This document shows positions 38,369 through 48,755 of a stretch of 64,000 nucleotides of DNA, piece after piece (position 1 is the first letter of the stretch; each line of letters starts with the position of its first letter). The stretch is from Halictus rubicundus (taxonomy: Eukaryota > Arthropoda > Insecta > Hymenoptera > Halictidae), in assembly GCF_050948215.1 (NCBI RefSeq), contig NW_027488645.1:310001-374000 (forward strand). Reading direction: 5' to 3'. A program made the position numbers and the translations under genes. The notes beneath the pieces were generated by a model. The model saw only the letters and a program-made list of their open reading frames with translations, did no database searches and was not told the DNA's origin.

Positions 38369-39520
38369 AGGATAGAGGATTTTATAGGATAGAGTATAGG
38401 ATAGGATAGAGGATAGGATAGGATAGGGTATAGGATAGGATAGAGGATAGGATAGGATAGGGGATAGGATAGGATTGAGGATAGGATAGGATAGAGGATA
38501 GGATAGGATAGGGGATAGGATAGGATTGAGGATAGGATAGAGGATTGGATAGGGTAGAGGACATTATAGAATAGAGGATTGGATAGGATAGAGGATAGGA
38601 TGGAGGATATTATATGATAGAGGATAGGATAGGATAGAGGATAGGATACGATAAAGGATGGGATAGGATAGAGAATACGATAGAATAGAGGATAGGATAG
38701 GATAGAGGATAGGATAGAGGATTGGATAGAGGATAGGATACAGGATTGGATATGATTGGGGATATTGTCGGATAGACGATAGGATAGGATAGAGGATGGT
38801 ATAGGATAGAGGATGGGATAGAATAGAGGATTGGGTAGGGTAGAGGATAGTATAGGACTGAGGATAGGATAGAATAGAGGATAGGATAGAGAATAGGATA
38901 CGATAGAGTATGGGATAGGATAGAGGATAGGATAGGATAGAGGATAGGATAGGATAAAGGATTTTATAGGATAGAGGATAGGATAGGATAGAGGATTTTA
39001 TAGGATAGAGTATAGGATAGGATAGAGGATAGGATAGGATAGGGGATAGGATAGGATTGAGGGTAGGATAGGATAGGGGATAGGATAGGATTGAGGATAG
39101 GATAGGATAGAGGATAGGATAGAGGATTGGATAGGATAGAGGATGGGATAGGATAGAGGATACGATAGGATAGAGGATAGGATAGGAAAGAGGATAGGAT
39201 AGGATAGAGGATAGGATAGGATAGGATAAGGTAGGGGATAGGATAGGATTGAGGATAGGATACGGGATTGGATAGGATAGAGGATATTATAGGATAGAGG
39301 ATGGGTTAGAGGATTGGATAGGTTAGAGGATAGGATAGGTTAGAGGATAGTATAGGATAGAGAATAGGATAGGATAGGATAGAGGATAGGATAGGATAGG
39401 GGATAGGATAGTATTGAGGATAAGATAGGATAGAGGATAGGATAGAGGAAAGGATAGGATTGAGGATATTATAGGATATATGATAGGATAGAATAGAGGA
39501 TAGGATACGTTTGAGGATGG

Positions 39521-40153
39521 TGTTGCAGATCGCAACAACGAAGAACGGCGCGTGCCGAAACGCCCGTACGGCGGCTTAGGCCGCGCGATTTACAACCCGA
39601 CACCAGACGCAGAAACCCTACGGACTGGTACCGAACTTTATAATTTACAGCTTTTTAGGGCCACCGAGACCCTACAATAAAACAGCCGGACACCACGTGC
39701 GACAGGACAGAAACAGCGACGAACGCCACCATAAATTTAGACATCGACAAGACGAGACAAGCTTCCTGACAGCTTCCCCCTCCGATTTCCAAACTTCCCA
39801 AGACACACCCACGACCAATTAAAAAACGCAACATTCCACCATCTACAGCGACAACCGACCAATGACGACACAACCGAGGTGACGTTACACGAAACGTAAC
39901 GAGACAAGATCAGATCCTTTTAAAAACTCGAACAAAACGCTCTAAGATCACTACCTACAGATCGCCACGTCGAAGTCATTAAATACAATACGTCACGGAA
40001 TTTCGCAACGCACTTTGTACATATTGATATAAAATAAATTGTGATTAGTGTACATAGTACCTCGTGTATGCCAGTCAATCGAACAAGGTGCTCAGTGACT
40101 AATACTCATTGAGAGAAGGCGCAGTCTCCAAATTCCTGCTACCTTCGTATACA
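39521..40153 (+). repeat. BEL 5' LTR
   Basis: 633-bp LTR. A TATAAAA box lies at 40028-40034, about 120 bp from the LTR end, and is a plausible core promoter; AATAAA overlaps it at 40033-40038 and occurs also at 39676-39681, so the polyadenylation signal is ambiguous. Two CCAAT motifs lie upstream of the TATA box, around 39825-39865. A 72-codon minus-strand frame (39655-39873) recurs in the other LTR only because the LTRs are repeats. Confidence 0.95.
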
Positions 40154-40159
40154 TAATTT

Positions 40160-40176
40160 TGGTCCTTCGAGCCGGA
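40160..40176 (+). promoter_or_regulatory. Primer binding site, tRNA-Tyr
   Basis: TGGTCCTTCGAGCCGGA is complementary to the 3' end of tRNA-Tyr (TCCGGCTCGAAGGA plus CCA) over 17 nt. It lies six bases after the 5' LTR end. Reverse transcription of minus-strand DNA would start here. Confidence 0.85.
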
Positions 40177-40708
40177 TACAGTACCGTGGTATCTGTGTCC
40201 ATCAGTATACGTGCATCGCGAAATTCGGAAGAGCAAGTGCAAGGAGCAGCGGAGTCGGTCGTGCCTTGAGCATCACCTCTGCAGCATCCAGAACAAAGGG
40301 TACGGATTCAACGGTGCTGTAGCATCGCCTCCCTATCAACAACACCGGATTCGGTTGTGCAAAGACACAACGTCCGGAACATCATCATCACGGATTCGGC
40401 TGTACTGGAGTACAACATCCGCACCGCAGCGAGCAGATTCGGTGACGTCAGGAGCGTCACATCCGCCGACTGCAATCGACCATTTGACATCGAGATCAGC
40501 GCATCGGGATCATCGAGAGTCATCAACCATCGCGACTACCAGTCACGGAAGCAGAACTGCGGAAACATCTATAGGAGGATCTCATCTGGAGCTTGCCGAA
40601 TCACAGCGTACACAACGGGGAACGACGAGATTCGTAAGTCGCTAGTCGCATATTTCCGTTCCGTTTTATATTTTTCGGTTTCGGCATAATATAACGTAAT
40701 TAGTCAAC
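40177..40708 (+). other. BEL 5' untranslated leader
   Basis: About 530 bp between the primer site and the Gag-Pol ATG. Short motifs of the CGGATTCGG type recur near 40309, 40344, 40391 and 40435, suggesting an internal degenerate repeat, perhaps part of the packaging region (inference). Open frames of 110-144 codons are present but have no recognisable homology and lack the features of a separate gene. Confidence 0.7.
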
Positions 40709-43700
40709 ATGTCAAACTCTAAGCAAATGAGCGAATCAGAACTAGTTAGGAAACGCGCTTCCCTAAAAGCAAAGGCAACTGCGTTTCGTAAATACTTAGA
40801 TCAATGTAATAAAGCCGAAGAATCCACGAGCAATGAGCTGCGGACGCGAATCGCGAGAATGCAGGAGGATCTTAAATCATTCGATTTGATTCAAGACGCA
40901 CTAGAAGTAATAGCGGGGCCGGAAGTATTTGAGACGCGGTTACAAGAACGAACACAGTTCGAAGACGCTTATTTTAAGGCAATTGCGGAAGCACAAACGA
41001 TAATCGATAACGCGGCGAGAAAGGTTGAGGAAACGTCAGGCAAGGGCCAACCGGTAGCTTCCGTAACTGAGAGTACGGACGAATTACATGTAAAACTGCC
41101 TACAATGCACCTGCCTAAGTTTTACGGGTCGTACGAAGCATGGCCAGGTTTTTCAGATACATTCAAATCAGCCGTACACGATAACAAACATTTTCGAGAC
41201 GCACAGAAATTAATGTACCTACGCTCGTGTCTGACAGGTAAAGCAGCGGAAAAAATAGAATCATTAGAAACCACTGCAGCCAACTATTCGGTCGCGTGGA
41301 ACATTTTAGAAAAATGTTACGATAATCCCACCGCTATTATAAATAATAGAGTAAAGGCACTGTTTGAATTGCCTCTTGTCACTAGAACGCAACAAAATTC
41401 CTTACGAGAGCTGTTAGATACAGCTAACAAACATTACCGCGCGCTAGAGGCCTTAGACAAACCGTTTTTAGAAGCCTTTCCAGTATATGCTATCGTCTCG
41501 AAACTAGACGAACAAACTCGCATCAAATGGAAGGAACATACACAGGGGAAAACATTTCCGACCGTGAAAGAATTATTAGAATTTTTGCATGACCGTTGTC
41601 AATTGTTAGAAGAGTCGCAACAAGAAATATGTAGAAAATCGTATCAGCCCATACAACGTACATCAGCACCACAGAATCAGTATAATCATTCGAAATCGTC
41701 ACTCGCATATCCAAGCAGCGTAACATCTCCGTGTATCTGCAATTTATGCAAAGGAGGTCATTATTCGCAATACTGCCCGAAGCTTGTAAACATAAACGTA
41801 GAACAACGAATTGAATTGGTACGGAAAGCGGGACTCTGTTATAACTGTCTTCGTTCAAATCACGCGACTAAAAATTGTAAAGCAACCACGTGCAAAAAAT
41901 GCAAGGGAAAGCACCACACAATTTTACATATAGACAATCAAGAATCGAACCAACCCTCGCTGTCTCCAACTACCACGCTAAGTTCAATGAATTCACCTTC
42001 GGAAGTACTATTGTCGACTGCATTGATTCACATTGCAGACGAACACGGCACGCTTCATACATGTCGCGTCTTGCTAGATTCAGGATCTCAATCGCATTTC
42101 CTTACAGACAACTTAGTCGCCAAGCTCGGTCTCCGGCGCGATCCAATAAACATTCCAGTGACCGGCATAAATCAAATCGTTTCGACAATTAAAACGTCTG
42201 TTAGCACCACGATACAATCGCGCATGAACATATTCACCGCCAAACTAAATTTCTTGGTAGTTCCCCGGATCAGCGGATCCATCCCGAATCAAGCGATACA
42301 CGCCGCGGAACTAGCAATACCTGCGAACATACGCTTAGCGGATCCCAACTTCCACAAACCCTCGCGAATTGACGGCTTAATCGGAGCCGAGCTTTTTTAC
42401 AAACTGCTCGCGATCGGTCAAATCACCCTTAATAATACGTCTGTTATCCTACAAAAAACCAGATTGGGCTGGGTAGTATCGGGCAACTTACCGACAACAA
42501 ATAAATTAAACTCACGGGTTTGCAATTTAGCGCTAGATTCGCTTCATAACCAAATCGCGAAATTCTGGGAGGTGGAAGACAGTCCTGAACGGTCCCCCCT
42601 ATCAAAGGAAGAGTCAGAATGCGAAAAACGATACCAAGAAACAAGTACCCGTAATACACAAACAGGTAGATACACCGTGCGGCTTCCGTTCAAAGAGGGT
42701 ACCACGAGACTCGGCGAGTCGTACAATGTAGCAGTAAAACGGTTCTATAGTTTAGAACGCTCATTTAACCGAAACCCTCAATTAGCATCTCAATATACGG
42801 AATTCTTAAGAGAATACGAAAGCTTAGGGCATATGACCGTAACACAGTCTTCCGCGACCGATAGCGGTTACTACCTGCCGCATCACGGGGTAATAAAAGG
42901 CAACAGCCTCACCACAAAACTGCGGGTTGTGTTCGATGCGTCATGCAAAACCTCGACAGGTATATCGTTGAACGAGACACTTATGACCGGGCCCACCATC
43001 CAAGACGATTTATTTTCTCTATTGATTCGGTTTAGATCACACGTTTATGTACTGACAGCAGATATCGCGAAAATGTACCGACAAATAGAAATTCATCCGG
43101 ACGATCGCAAATACCAACAAATTCTCTGGCGGGAAACTTCAGATCAACCCATAAAAACATATAAGTTGAATACAGTAACATATGGAACCTCGTGCGCTCC
43201 ATTCCTAGCCATCCGAACATTACACCAACTAGCAAGGGATGAAGCCGCGAATCACCCAATAGCGTCGGAAATACTTCGTACAGACTTTTATGTTGATGAT
43301 TTGCTGACGGGCGCGAGAACGTACGAAGACGCGATCAAAATTCGGGAGGAAATCACGACGCTCTGTCAAAAGGGAGGATTTCAACTCCGACAATGGGCAT
43401 CCAACGTCCCCGAACTAATTGACGGCCAACAAGATAAATGTGAGGAGGCTCACCTTAACTTAGACCTAGACGAAACAGTAAACGCTCTAGGTATACAGTG
43501 GAACGCACGGGAGGATTCGATAAGCTACGCGAACAGAGAATTCACATTTACAAAACGCATAACAAAACGAACTATATTATCACAGGTAGCACAGTTATTC
43601 GATCCTCTAGGACTGCTAGCACCGATCATAATTCGAGCAAAAATACTTATGCAAGAGCTATGGGCAAACAAATTAGAGTGGGATGAATCAGTACCGATAG

Positions 43701-45823
43701 AACTCCATACAAAGTGGATTAACTATTGTCAAGACTTAACATACGTAAAAAGGATAAACATAGCACGTAAAGTAGTAATTAACAACTACACGTCGCTACA
43801 ACTCCACGGATTCTGTGATGCTAGTGAACGAGCGTACGGAGCATGCATTTATATAAGAGCGCGGAACTGTCGGGATATACAAACGCAATTGCTATGTGCC
43901 AAATCGCGGGTAGCACCGCTGAAAACATTGACGTTACCGCGACTAGAGTTATGTGCTGCACATCTGATGACTAAGTTATTTAATAATGTATTAAACAGTT
44001 TACGTCATTTACAATTTAACGAAATCAAATTTTGGACAGATTCAACAATAGTACTAAATTGGATAAATTCATCCCCACATGCTCTAAAAACCTTTGTCTC
44101 TCATCGCGTAGCGGAAATTCAATCTATCACGAGTAAATACGAGTGGCGACATGTACCTTCAGGCGACAACCCAGCGGACAAAGTATCGCGAGGTTTAACA
44201 ACTGCAGAATATATAGGAGACAGATTATGGCAATTTGGGCCCACGTGGCTGTCGTCTGAAGAAAGTCAGTGGCCAACTACTAAATTAACTGCAACGGAAA
44301 TACCGGAAATGCGCCCCCTGAAAGCGTTCGTTACTCAACAAACAGAGTGCGAAACATTACAGCGATTCTCATCATTTTTGAAACTACAACGTGTCGTAGC
44401 ATATTGCCTTCGGTTTCGCACTAACAGCTCGCGCAAGGAACGCGTTACAATTGGACTCACAACAGACGAGATAAACAAGGCCGTTTTGCGAATAATAAAG
44501 CTCACACAGCAGGAAGGGTTTGGCAAGGAAATTCATAGCATCACCAAACAGAACGATAGCAGTAGCGCATTATCCCCATTAAATCCATTTATAGACAAGG
44601 ACGGATTATTGAGAGTAGGCGGTCGATTAGCACACTCCAAGCTAACATATTCAGAAAAACATCCATTGTTACTACCAAAGGGCCATCACGTCACAAACTT
44701 GATTATAAGGCATCATCATCTGCAAAACTTTCACAGCGGAATCCAAGCGACTCTTCATTCCATTCGACAAAGGTACTGGATTCCGAGCGGCAGAAATTCG
44801 GTAAAACACATTATTCACGCTTGCGTTACCTGTCGGCGCGCTAAACCCACGACAATAGATTACCTAATGGGAGACCTACCAAAAGACAGAGTCAATTGTA
44901 CACGACCATTTTTGCATTCAGGCGTTGATTTTTGTGGCCCAATATTCATAAAAGAAAAAATTAAACGAAATCGCGGGAAGGTAAAGGTGTACCTGGCCAT
45001 CTTCGTGTGTTTTGCGACAAAAGCGGTACATATAGAAATCGTAAGCGATCTGACAACGGAAGCCTTTCTCGCGGCGCTACGTCGATTCTTTGCGCGCAGA
45101 GGGAAAAGCGCTCATATCTATTCGGACAACGCGACAAATTTTGTGGGCGCTAGACGAGAATTGCAAGAATTGTACGCATTTGTAAGATCTCAATCGATAA
45201 ACAATAGTATCGCAAACACGTTAGCCAACGAAAGCATACAGTGGCACGTCATTCCACCACGTTCGCCGCATTTTGGGGGACTTTGGGAGGCGGCCGTAAA
45301 GTCACTCAAATTTCACATGACGCGAATAATAGGCGAAACCCTACTATCATATGAGGCGTTATTAACATATGTTAACCAGATTGAGGCTATTTTGAACTCC
45401 CGACCACTGACACCTCTATCCTCCGATCCAAACGATCTTTCCGTCCTAACACCTGCACATTTCTTGATAGGCGACACACTAATTACTGTACCCGATCATA
45501 ACTGGTCAGAGATCCCTACTGGTCGATTGTCATCGTGGCAACACGTTCAGAAAATGCGACAACATTTTTGGCGACGATGGAGTAAGGAGTATCTACACGA
45601 ACTCACCACACGCAAAAAATGGCACACTCGTAAACCAGAGCAAATAGAAATAGGCAGCATCGTTACTGTACGTGACGACAATTTACCAGCGATGCGGTGG
45701 ACTCTCGCTAGAGTAACACAACTTCATCCGGGAGAAGACGATATTGTCAGAGTCGTCACTATACGAACCGCGAGCGGCGAATATAAAAGATCAATTAAAT
45801 GTCTAGCACCATTACCGATATAG
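40709..45823 (+). CDS. gag-pol: BEL/Pao Gag-Pol polyprotein
   Basis: A single intact frame of 1704 codons starts at ATG 40709 and ends at TAG 45821-45823. Residues about 125-300 match the DUF1759-type Gag domain (LPKFYGSYEAWPGFSDTF at 134-151). CCHC-like knuckles follow at 345-356 (CNLCKGGHYSQYC) and 377-390 (CYNCLRSNHATKNC), with a further CX2C at 395-398. The aspartic protease has LLDSGS at 455-460. Reverse transcriptase spans about 735-890 with Asp 785 and YVDD 861-864. RNase H runs about 1030-1165 with Asp 1037, Glu 1080, Asp 1111 and Asp 1157. The integrase has a zinc site (His 1337, His 1342, Cys 1372, Cys 1375) and catalytic Asp 1407, Asp 1473 and Glu 1527. The C-terminus (about 1605-1704) is DUF5641-like. 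Gag and Pol share one frame without frameshift, as is usual for BEL/Pao. The N-terminal 110 residues are predicted helical or coiled coil from their charge pattern. All key residues are present and no stop interrupts the frame. Confidence 0.97.
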   Translation: MSNSKQMSESELVRKRASLKAKATAFRKYLDQCNKAEESTSNELRTRIARMQEDLKSFDLIQDALEVIAGPEVFETRLQERTQFEDAYFKAIAEAQTIIDNAARKVEETSGKGQPVASVTESTDELHVKLPTMHLPKFYGSYEAWPGFSDTFKSAVHDNKHFRDAQKLMYLRSCLTGKAAEKIESLETTAANYSVAWNILEKCYDNPTAIINNRVKALFELPLVTRTQQNSLRELLDTANKHYRALEALDKPFLEAFPVYAIVSKLDEQTRIKWKEHTQGKTFPTVKELLEFLHDRCQLLEESQQEICRKSYQPIQRTSAPQNQYNHSKSSLAYPSSVTSPCICNLCKGGHYSQYCPKLVNINVEQRIELVRKAGLCYNCLRSNHATKNCKATTCKKCKGKHHTILHIDNQESNQPSLSPTTTLSSMNSPSEVLLSTALIHIADEHGTLHTCRVLLDSGSQSHFLTDNLVAKLGLRRDPINIPVTGINQIVSTIKTSVSTTIQSRMNIFTAKLNFLVVPRISGSIPNQAIHAAELAIPANIRLADPNFHKPSRIDGLIGAELFYKLLAIGQITLNNTSVILQKTRLGWVVSGNLPTTNKLNSRVCNLALDSLHNQIAKFWEVEDSPERSPLSKEESECEKRYQETSTRNTQTGRYTVRLPFKEGTTRLGESYNVAVKRFYSLERSFNRNPQLASQYTEFLREYESLGHMTVTQSSATDSGYYLPHHGVIKGNSLTTKLRVVFDASCKTSTGISLNETLMTGPTIQDDLFSLLIRFRSHVYVLTADIAKMYRQIEIHPDDRKYQQILWRETSDQPIKTYKLNTVTYGTSCAPFLAIRTLHQLARDEAANHPIASEILRTDFYVDDLLTGARTYEDAIKIREEITTLCQKGGFQLRQWASNVPELIDGQQDKCEEAHLNLDLDETVNALGIQWNAREDSISYANREFTFTKRITKRTILSQVAQLFDPLGLLAPIIIRAKILMQELWANKLEWDESVPIELHTKWINYCQDLTYVKRINIARKVVINNYTSLQLHGFCDASERAYGACIYIRARNCRDIQTQLLCAKSRVAPLKTLTLPRLELCAAHLMTKLFNNVLNSLRHLQFNEIKFWTDSTIVLNWINSSPHALKTFVSHRVAEIQSITSKYEWRHVPSGDNPADKVSRGLTTAEYIGDRLWQFGPTWLSSEESQWPTTKLTATEIPEMRPLKAFVTQQTECETLQRFSSFLKLQRVVAYCLRFRTNSSRKERVTIGLTTDEINKAVLRIIKLTQQEGFGKEIHSITKQNDSSSALSPLNPFIDKDGLLRVGGRLAHSKLTYSEKHPLLLPKGHHVTNLIIRHHHLQNFHSGIQATLHSIRQRYWIPSGRNSVKHIIHACVTCRRAKPTTIDYLMGDLPKDRVNCTRPFLHSGVDFCGPIFIKEKIKRNRGKVKVYLAIFVCFATKAVHIEIVSDLTTEAFLAALRRFFARRGKSAHIYSDNATNFVGARRELQELYAFVRSQSINNSIANTLANESIQWHVIPPRSPHFGGLWEAAVKSLKFHMTRIIGETLLSYEALLTYVNQIEAILNSRPLTPLSSDPNDLSVLTPAHFLIGDTLITVPDHNWSEIPTGRLSSWQHVQKMRQHFWRRWSKEYLHELTTRKKWHTRKPEQIEIGSIVTVRDDNLPAMRWTLARVTQLHPGEDDIVRVVTIRTASGEYKRSIKCLAPLPI

Positions 45824-46013
45824 TATTTAAGTTTATTTCATACTCTATATTATACATATTCATAAGGCGCTATATATGTATATATTAGTGTAAAAACCTC
45901 GTAACGTATAACACATGTAAATAGGATAATGTAGATTAAGCATCGACGTACATAGTTCACATCGCGTACACATTGTATTCATAGACAGGGACTCCAGTTG
46001 AACATAATCGTTC
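45824..46013 (+). other. BEL 3' untranslated region
   Basis: A 190-bp AT-rich stretch between the gag-pol stop and the polypurine tract. No frame or envelope-like gene is present, which marks this as a three-domain retrotransposon without env. Confidence 0.8.
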
Positions 46014-46026
46014 AAGGGGGGCGGCA
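46014..46026 (+). promoter_or_regulatory. BEL polypurine tract
   Basis: AAGGGGGGCGGCA lies immediately before the 3' LTR. A G-rich tract of this kind is typical of insect BEL/Pao elements and primes plus-strand DNA synthesis. Confidence 0.82.
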
Positions 46027-46659
46027 TGTTGCAGATCGCAACAACGAAGAACGGCGCGTGCCGAAACGCCCGTACGGCGGCTTAGGCCGCGCGATTTACA
46101 ACCCCACACCAGACGCAGAAACCCTACGGACTGGTACCGAACTTTATAATTTACAGCTTTTTAGGGCCACCGAGACCCTACAATAAAACAGCCGGACACC
46201 ACGTGCGACAGGACAGAAACAGCGACGAACGCCACCATAAATTTAGACATCGACAAGACGAGACAAGCTTCCTGACAGCTTCCCCCTCCGATTTCCAAAC
46301 TTCCCAAGACACACCCACGACCAATTAAAAAACGCAACATTCCACCATCTACAGCGACAACCGACCAATGACGACACAACCGAGGTGACGTTAGACGAAA
46401 CGTAACGAGACAAGATCAGATCCTTTTAAAAACTCGAACAAAACGCTCTAAGATCACTACCTACAGATCGCCACGTCGAAGTCATTAAATACAATACGTC
46501 ACGGAATTTCGCAACGCACTTTGTACATATTGATATAAAATAAATTGTGATTAGTGTACATAGTACCTCGTGTATGCCAGTCAATCGAACAAGGTGCTCA
46601 GTGACTAATACTCATTGAGAGAAGGCGCAGTCTCCAAATTCCTGCTACCTTCGTATACA
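46027..46659 (+). repeat. BEL 3' LTR
   Basis: 633 bp, identical to the 5' LTR except for one G/C change in the ACAACCCGACACC region and one C/G change in GACGTTACACG. The TATAAAA box is at 46534-46540. Its outer end abuts GATGG (46660-46664). Confidence 0.96.
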
Positions 46660-48755
46660 GATGGGATAGGAAAGAAGATACGATAGGATAGAGGATAGGA
46701 TAGGATAGAGGATTGAATAGGATATTGGATATTATAGGATAGACGATAGGGTAGAGGATAGGATAGAGGATAGGATAGAGGATAGGATAGATCAGACGAT
46801 ACGACAGGATAGACGATAGGATAGGACAGAGGATACGACAGGATAGAGGATAGGATAGGATAGGGGATAGGATAGGATTGAGGATAGGATAGGATAGAGG
46901 ATAGGATAGAGGATTGGATAGGATAGAGGAAATTATAGGATAGACGATTGGATAGGACAGAGGATGGGATAGGATAGAGGATACGATAGTATAGAGGATA
47001 GGATAGGATAGAGGATAGGATAGGATAGAGGATAGGATAGGATAGAATATACGATAGGATAGAGGATAGGATAGCATAGAGGATTGTATAGGATAGAGGA
47101 TAGGATAGGATAGAGGATAGGATAGAGGATAGGATAGAGGATTGGATAGTATTGAGGATATTATAGGATATAGGATAGGACAGAATAGAGGATAGGATAC
47201 GTTTGAGGATGGGATAGGAAAGAGGATACGATAGGATCGAGGATAGGATAGGATAGAGGATAGGATTGAGGATAGATTATAGGATAGAGGATAGGTTAGG
47301 ATAGAGGATAGGATAGGATAGGATTGAGGATAGGATAGGATAGAGGTTAGGATAGAGGGTAGGATAGGATAGAGGATAGGATAGGATAGAGGATGGGATA
47401 CGATAAAGGATGGGATAGGATAGAGGTTCGATAGAATAGAGGATAGGATAGAGGATTGGATAGAGGATAGGATACAGGATTGGATATGATAGGGGATATT
47501 GTAGGATAGACGATAGGATAGGATAGAGGATGGGATAGGATAGAGGATAGGATAGAATAGAGGATTGGGTAGGGTAGAGGATAGTATAGGACTGAGGATA
47601 GGATAGGATAGAGGATAGGATAGAGAATAGGATACGATAGAGGATGGGATAGGATAGAGGATACGATAGGATAGAGGATAGGATAGGATAGAGGATTTTA
47701 TAAGATAGAGGATAGGATAGGATAGAGGATAGGATAGGATAGAGGATTTTATAGGATAGTGTATAGGATAGGATAGAGGATAGGATAGGATAGGGTATAG
47801 GATAGGATAGAGGATAGGATAGGATAGGGGATAGGATAGGATTGAGGATAGGATAGGATAGAGGATAGGATAGAGGATTGGATAGGATAGAGGATGGGAT
47901 AGGATAGAGGATAGGATAGGATAGAGGATTTTATAGGATAGAGTATAGGATAGGATAGAGGATAGGATAGGATAGACGATAGGATAGGATAGAGGATGTG
48001 ATAGGATAGAGGATAGGATAGAATAGAGGATTGGGTAGGGTAAAGGATAGTATAAGACTGAGGATAGGATAGGATAGAGGATAGGTTAGAGAATAGGATA
48101 CGATAGAGGATGGGATAGGATAGAGGATACGATAGGAGAGAGGATAGGATAGGATAGAGGATAGGATAGGATAGGGGATAGGATAGGATTGAGGATAGGA
48201 TAGGATAGAGGGTAGGATAGAGTATAGGATAGGATAAAGGATAGGATAGAGGATAGGATAGGATAGAGGTTAGGATAGGATAGAGGATAGGATAGGATAG
48301 AGGATATTATAGGATACAGGATAGGATAGGATAGAGGGTAGGATATTATAGAGGATTTTATAGGATAGAGGATAGGATAGGATAGAGGATAGGATTGGAT
48401 AGAGGATAGGATAGGATAGAGGATTTTATAGGATAGAGTATAGGATAGGATAGAGTATAGGATAGGATAGAGGATAGGATCGGATAGACGATAGGATAGG
48501 ATAGAGGATGGGATAGGATATAGGATAGGATAGAATAGAGGATCGGATAGGATAGAGGATACGATAGGATAGAGGATAGGATAGGATATGATAGGGGATA
48601 GGATAGGATAGAGGATAGGATAGTATAGAGGATATTATAGGATAGAGGATAGGATAGGATAGAGGATAGGACAGGATAGAGGATGGGATAGGATAGAGAA
48701 TAGGATAGGATAGGATAGAGGATAGGAGAGGACAGACGATACGACAGGATAGAGG

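Larger units (their letters stand above)
22985..39520. repeat. GGATA/GA satellite, block D
   Basis: The second-largest uninterrupted satellite block, 16.5 kb, in the same orientation. It has frequent variants carrying TTTTATAGG, GGGTAGGGTAG and GATTGAGG, arranged in higher-order repeats. Local repeats include a 354-bp pair around 24431 and 24785 (marker TATGATAGAACA) and a series marked by GGGGATGGGATAGG...ACAATAGG at 28100, 29029 and 29497 (intervals of 929 and 468 bp). The marker GATTGGGTAGGGTAGAGG recurs many times here and in block E. Long minus-strand frames are not genes. No gene, RNA or other element is seen. The block ends in GATGG, the left copy of the BEL target-site duplication. 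Confidence 0.97.
39521..46659 (+). mobile_element. Full-length BEL/Pao LTR retrotransposon (plus strand)
   Basis: A 7139-bp element is flanked by GATGG at 39516-39520 and 46660-46664, a 5-bp target-site duplication as expected for BEL/Pao. The 633-bp LTRs (39521-40153 and 46027-46659) begin TGTTG and end TACA, have equal length, and differ at only two positions by eye (about 99.7% identity), so insertion is very recent. A tRNA-Tyr primer site, a leader, one uninterrupted 1704-codon gag-pol frame and a G-rich polypurine tract follow in order. The domain content (DUF1759-type Gag, zinc knuckles, DUF1758-type protease, BEL-type RT with YVDD, RNase H, integrase and a DUF5641-type C-terminus) is diagnostic of BEL/Pao. 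No envelope gene is seen. The element looks autonomous. Its insertion splits the recurring satellite motif GTTTGAGGATGGGATAGG. Confidence 0.97.

Noticed and set aside
22985..39520. True telomeric (TTAGG)n array
   Set aside because: TTAGG occurs only singly within variant units such as GGTTAGGATT; no tandem run was found.
39655..39873. 72-codon minus-strand frame found in both BEL LTRs (also 46161-46379)
   Set aside because: It is present twice only because the LTRs are identical there; it opposes the element's transcription and has no known homologue.
40211..40645. 144-codon frame in the BEL leader
   Set aside because: It has no recognisable domain, overlaps another frame of similar length, and lies in the expected untranslated leader.
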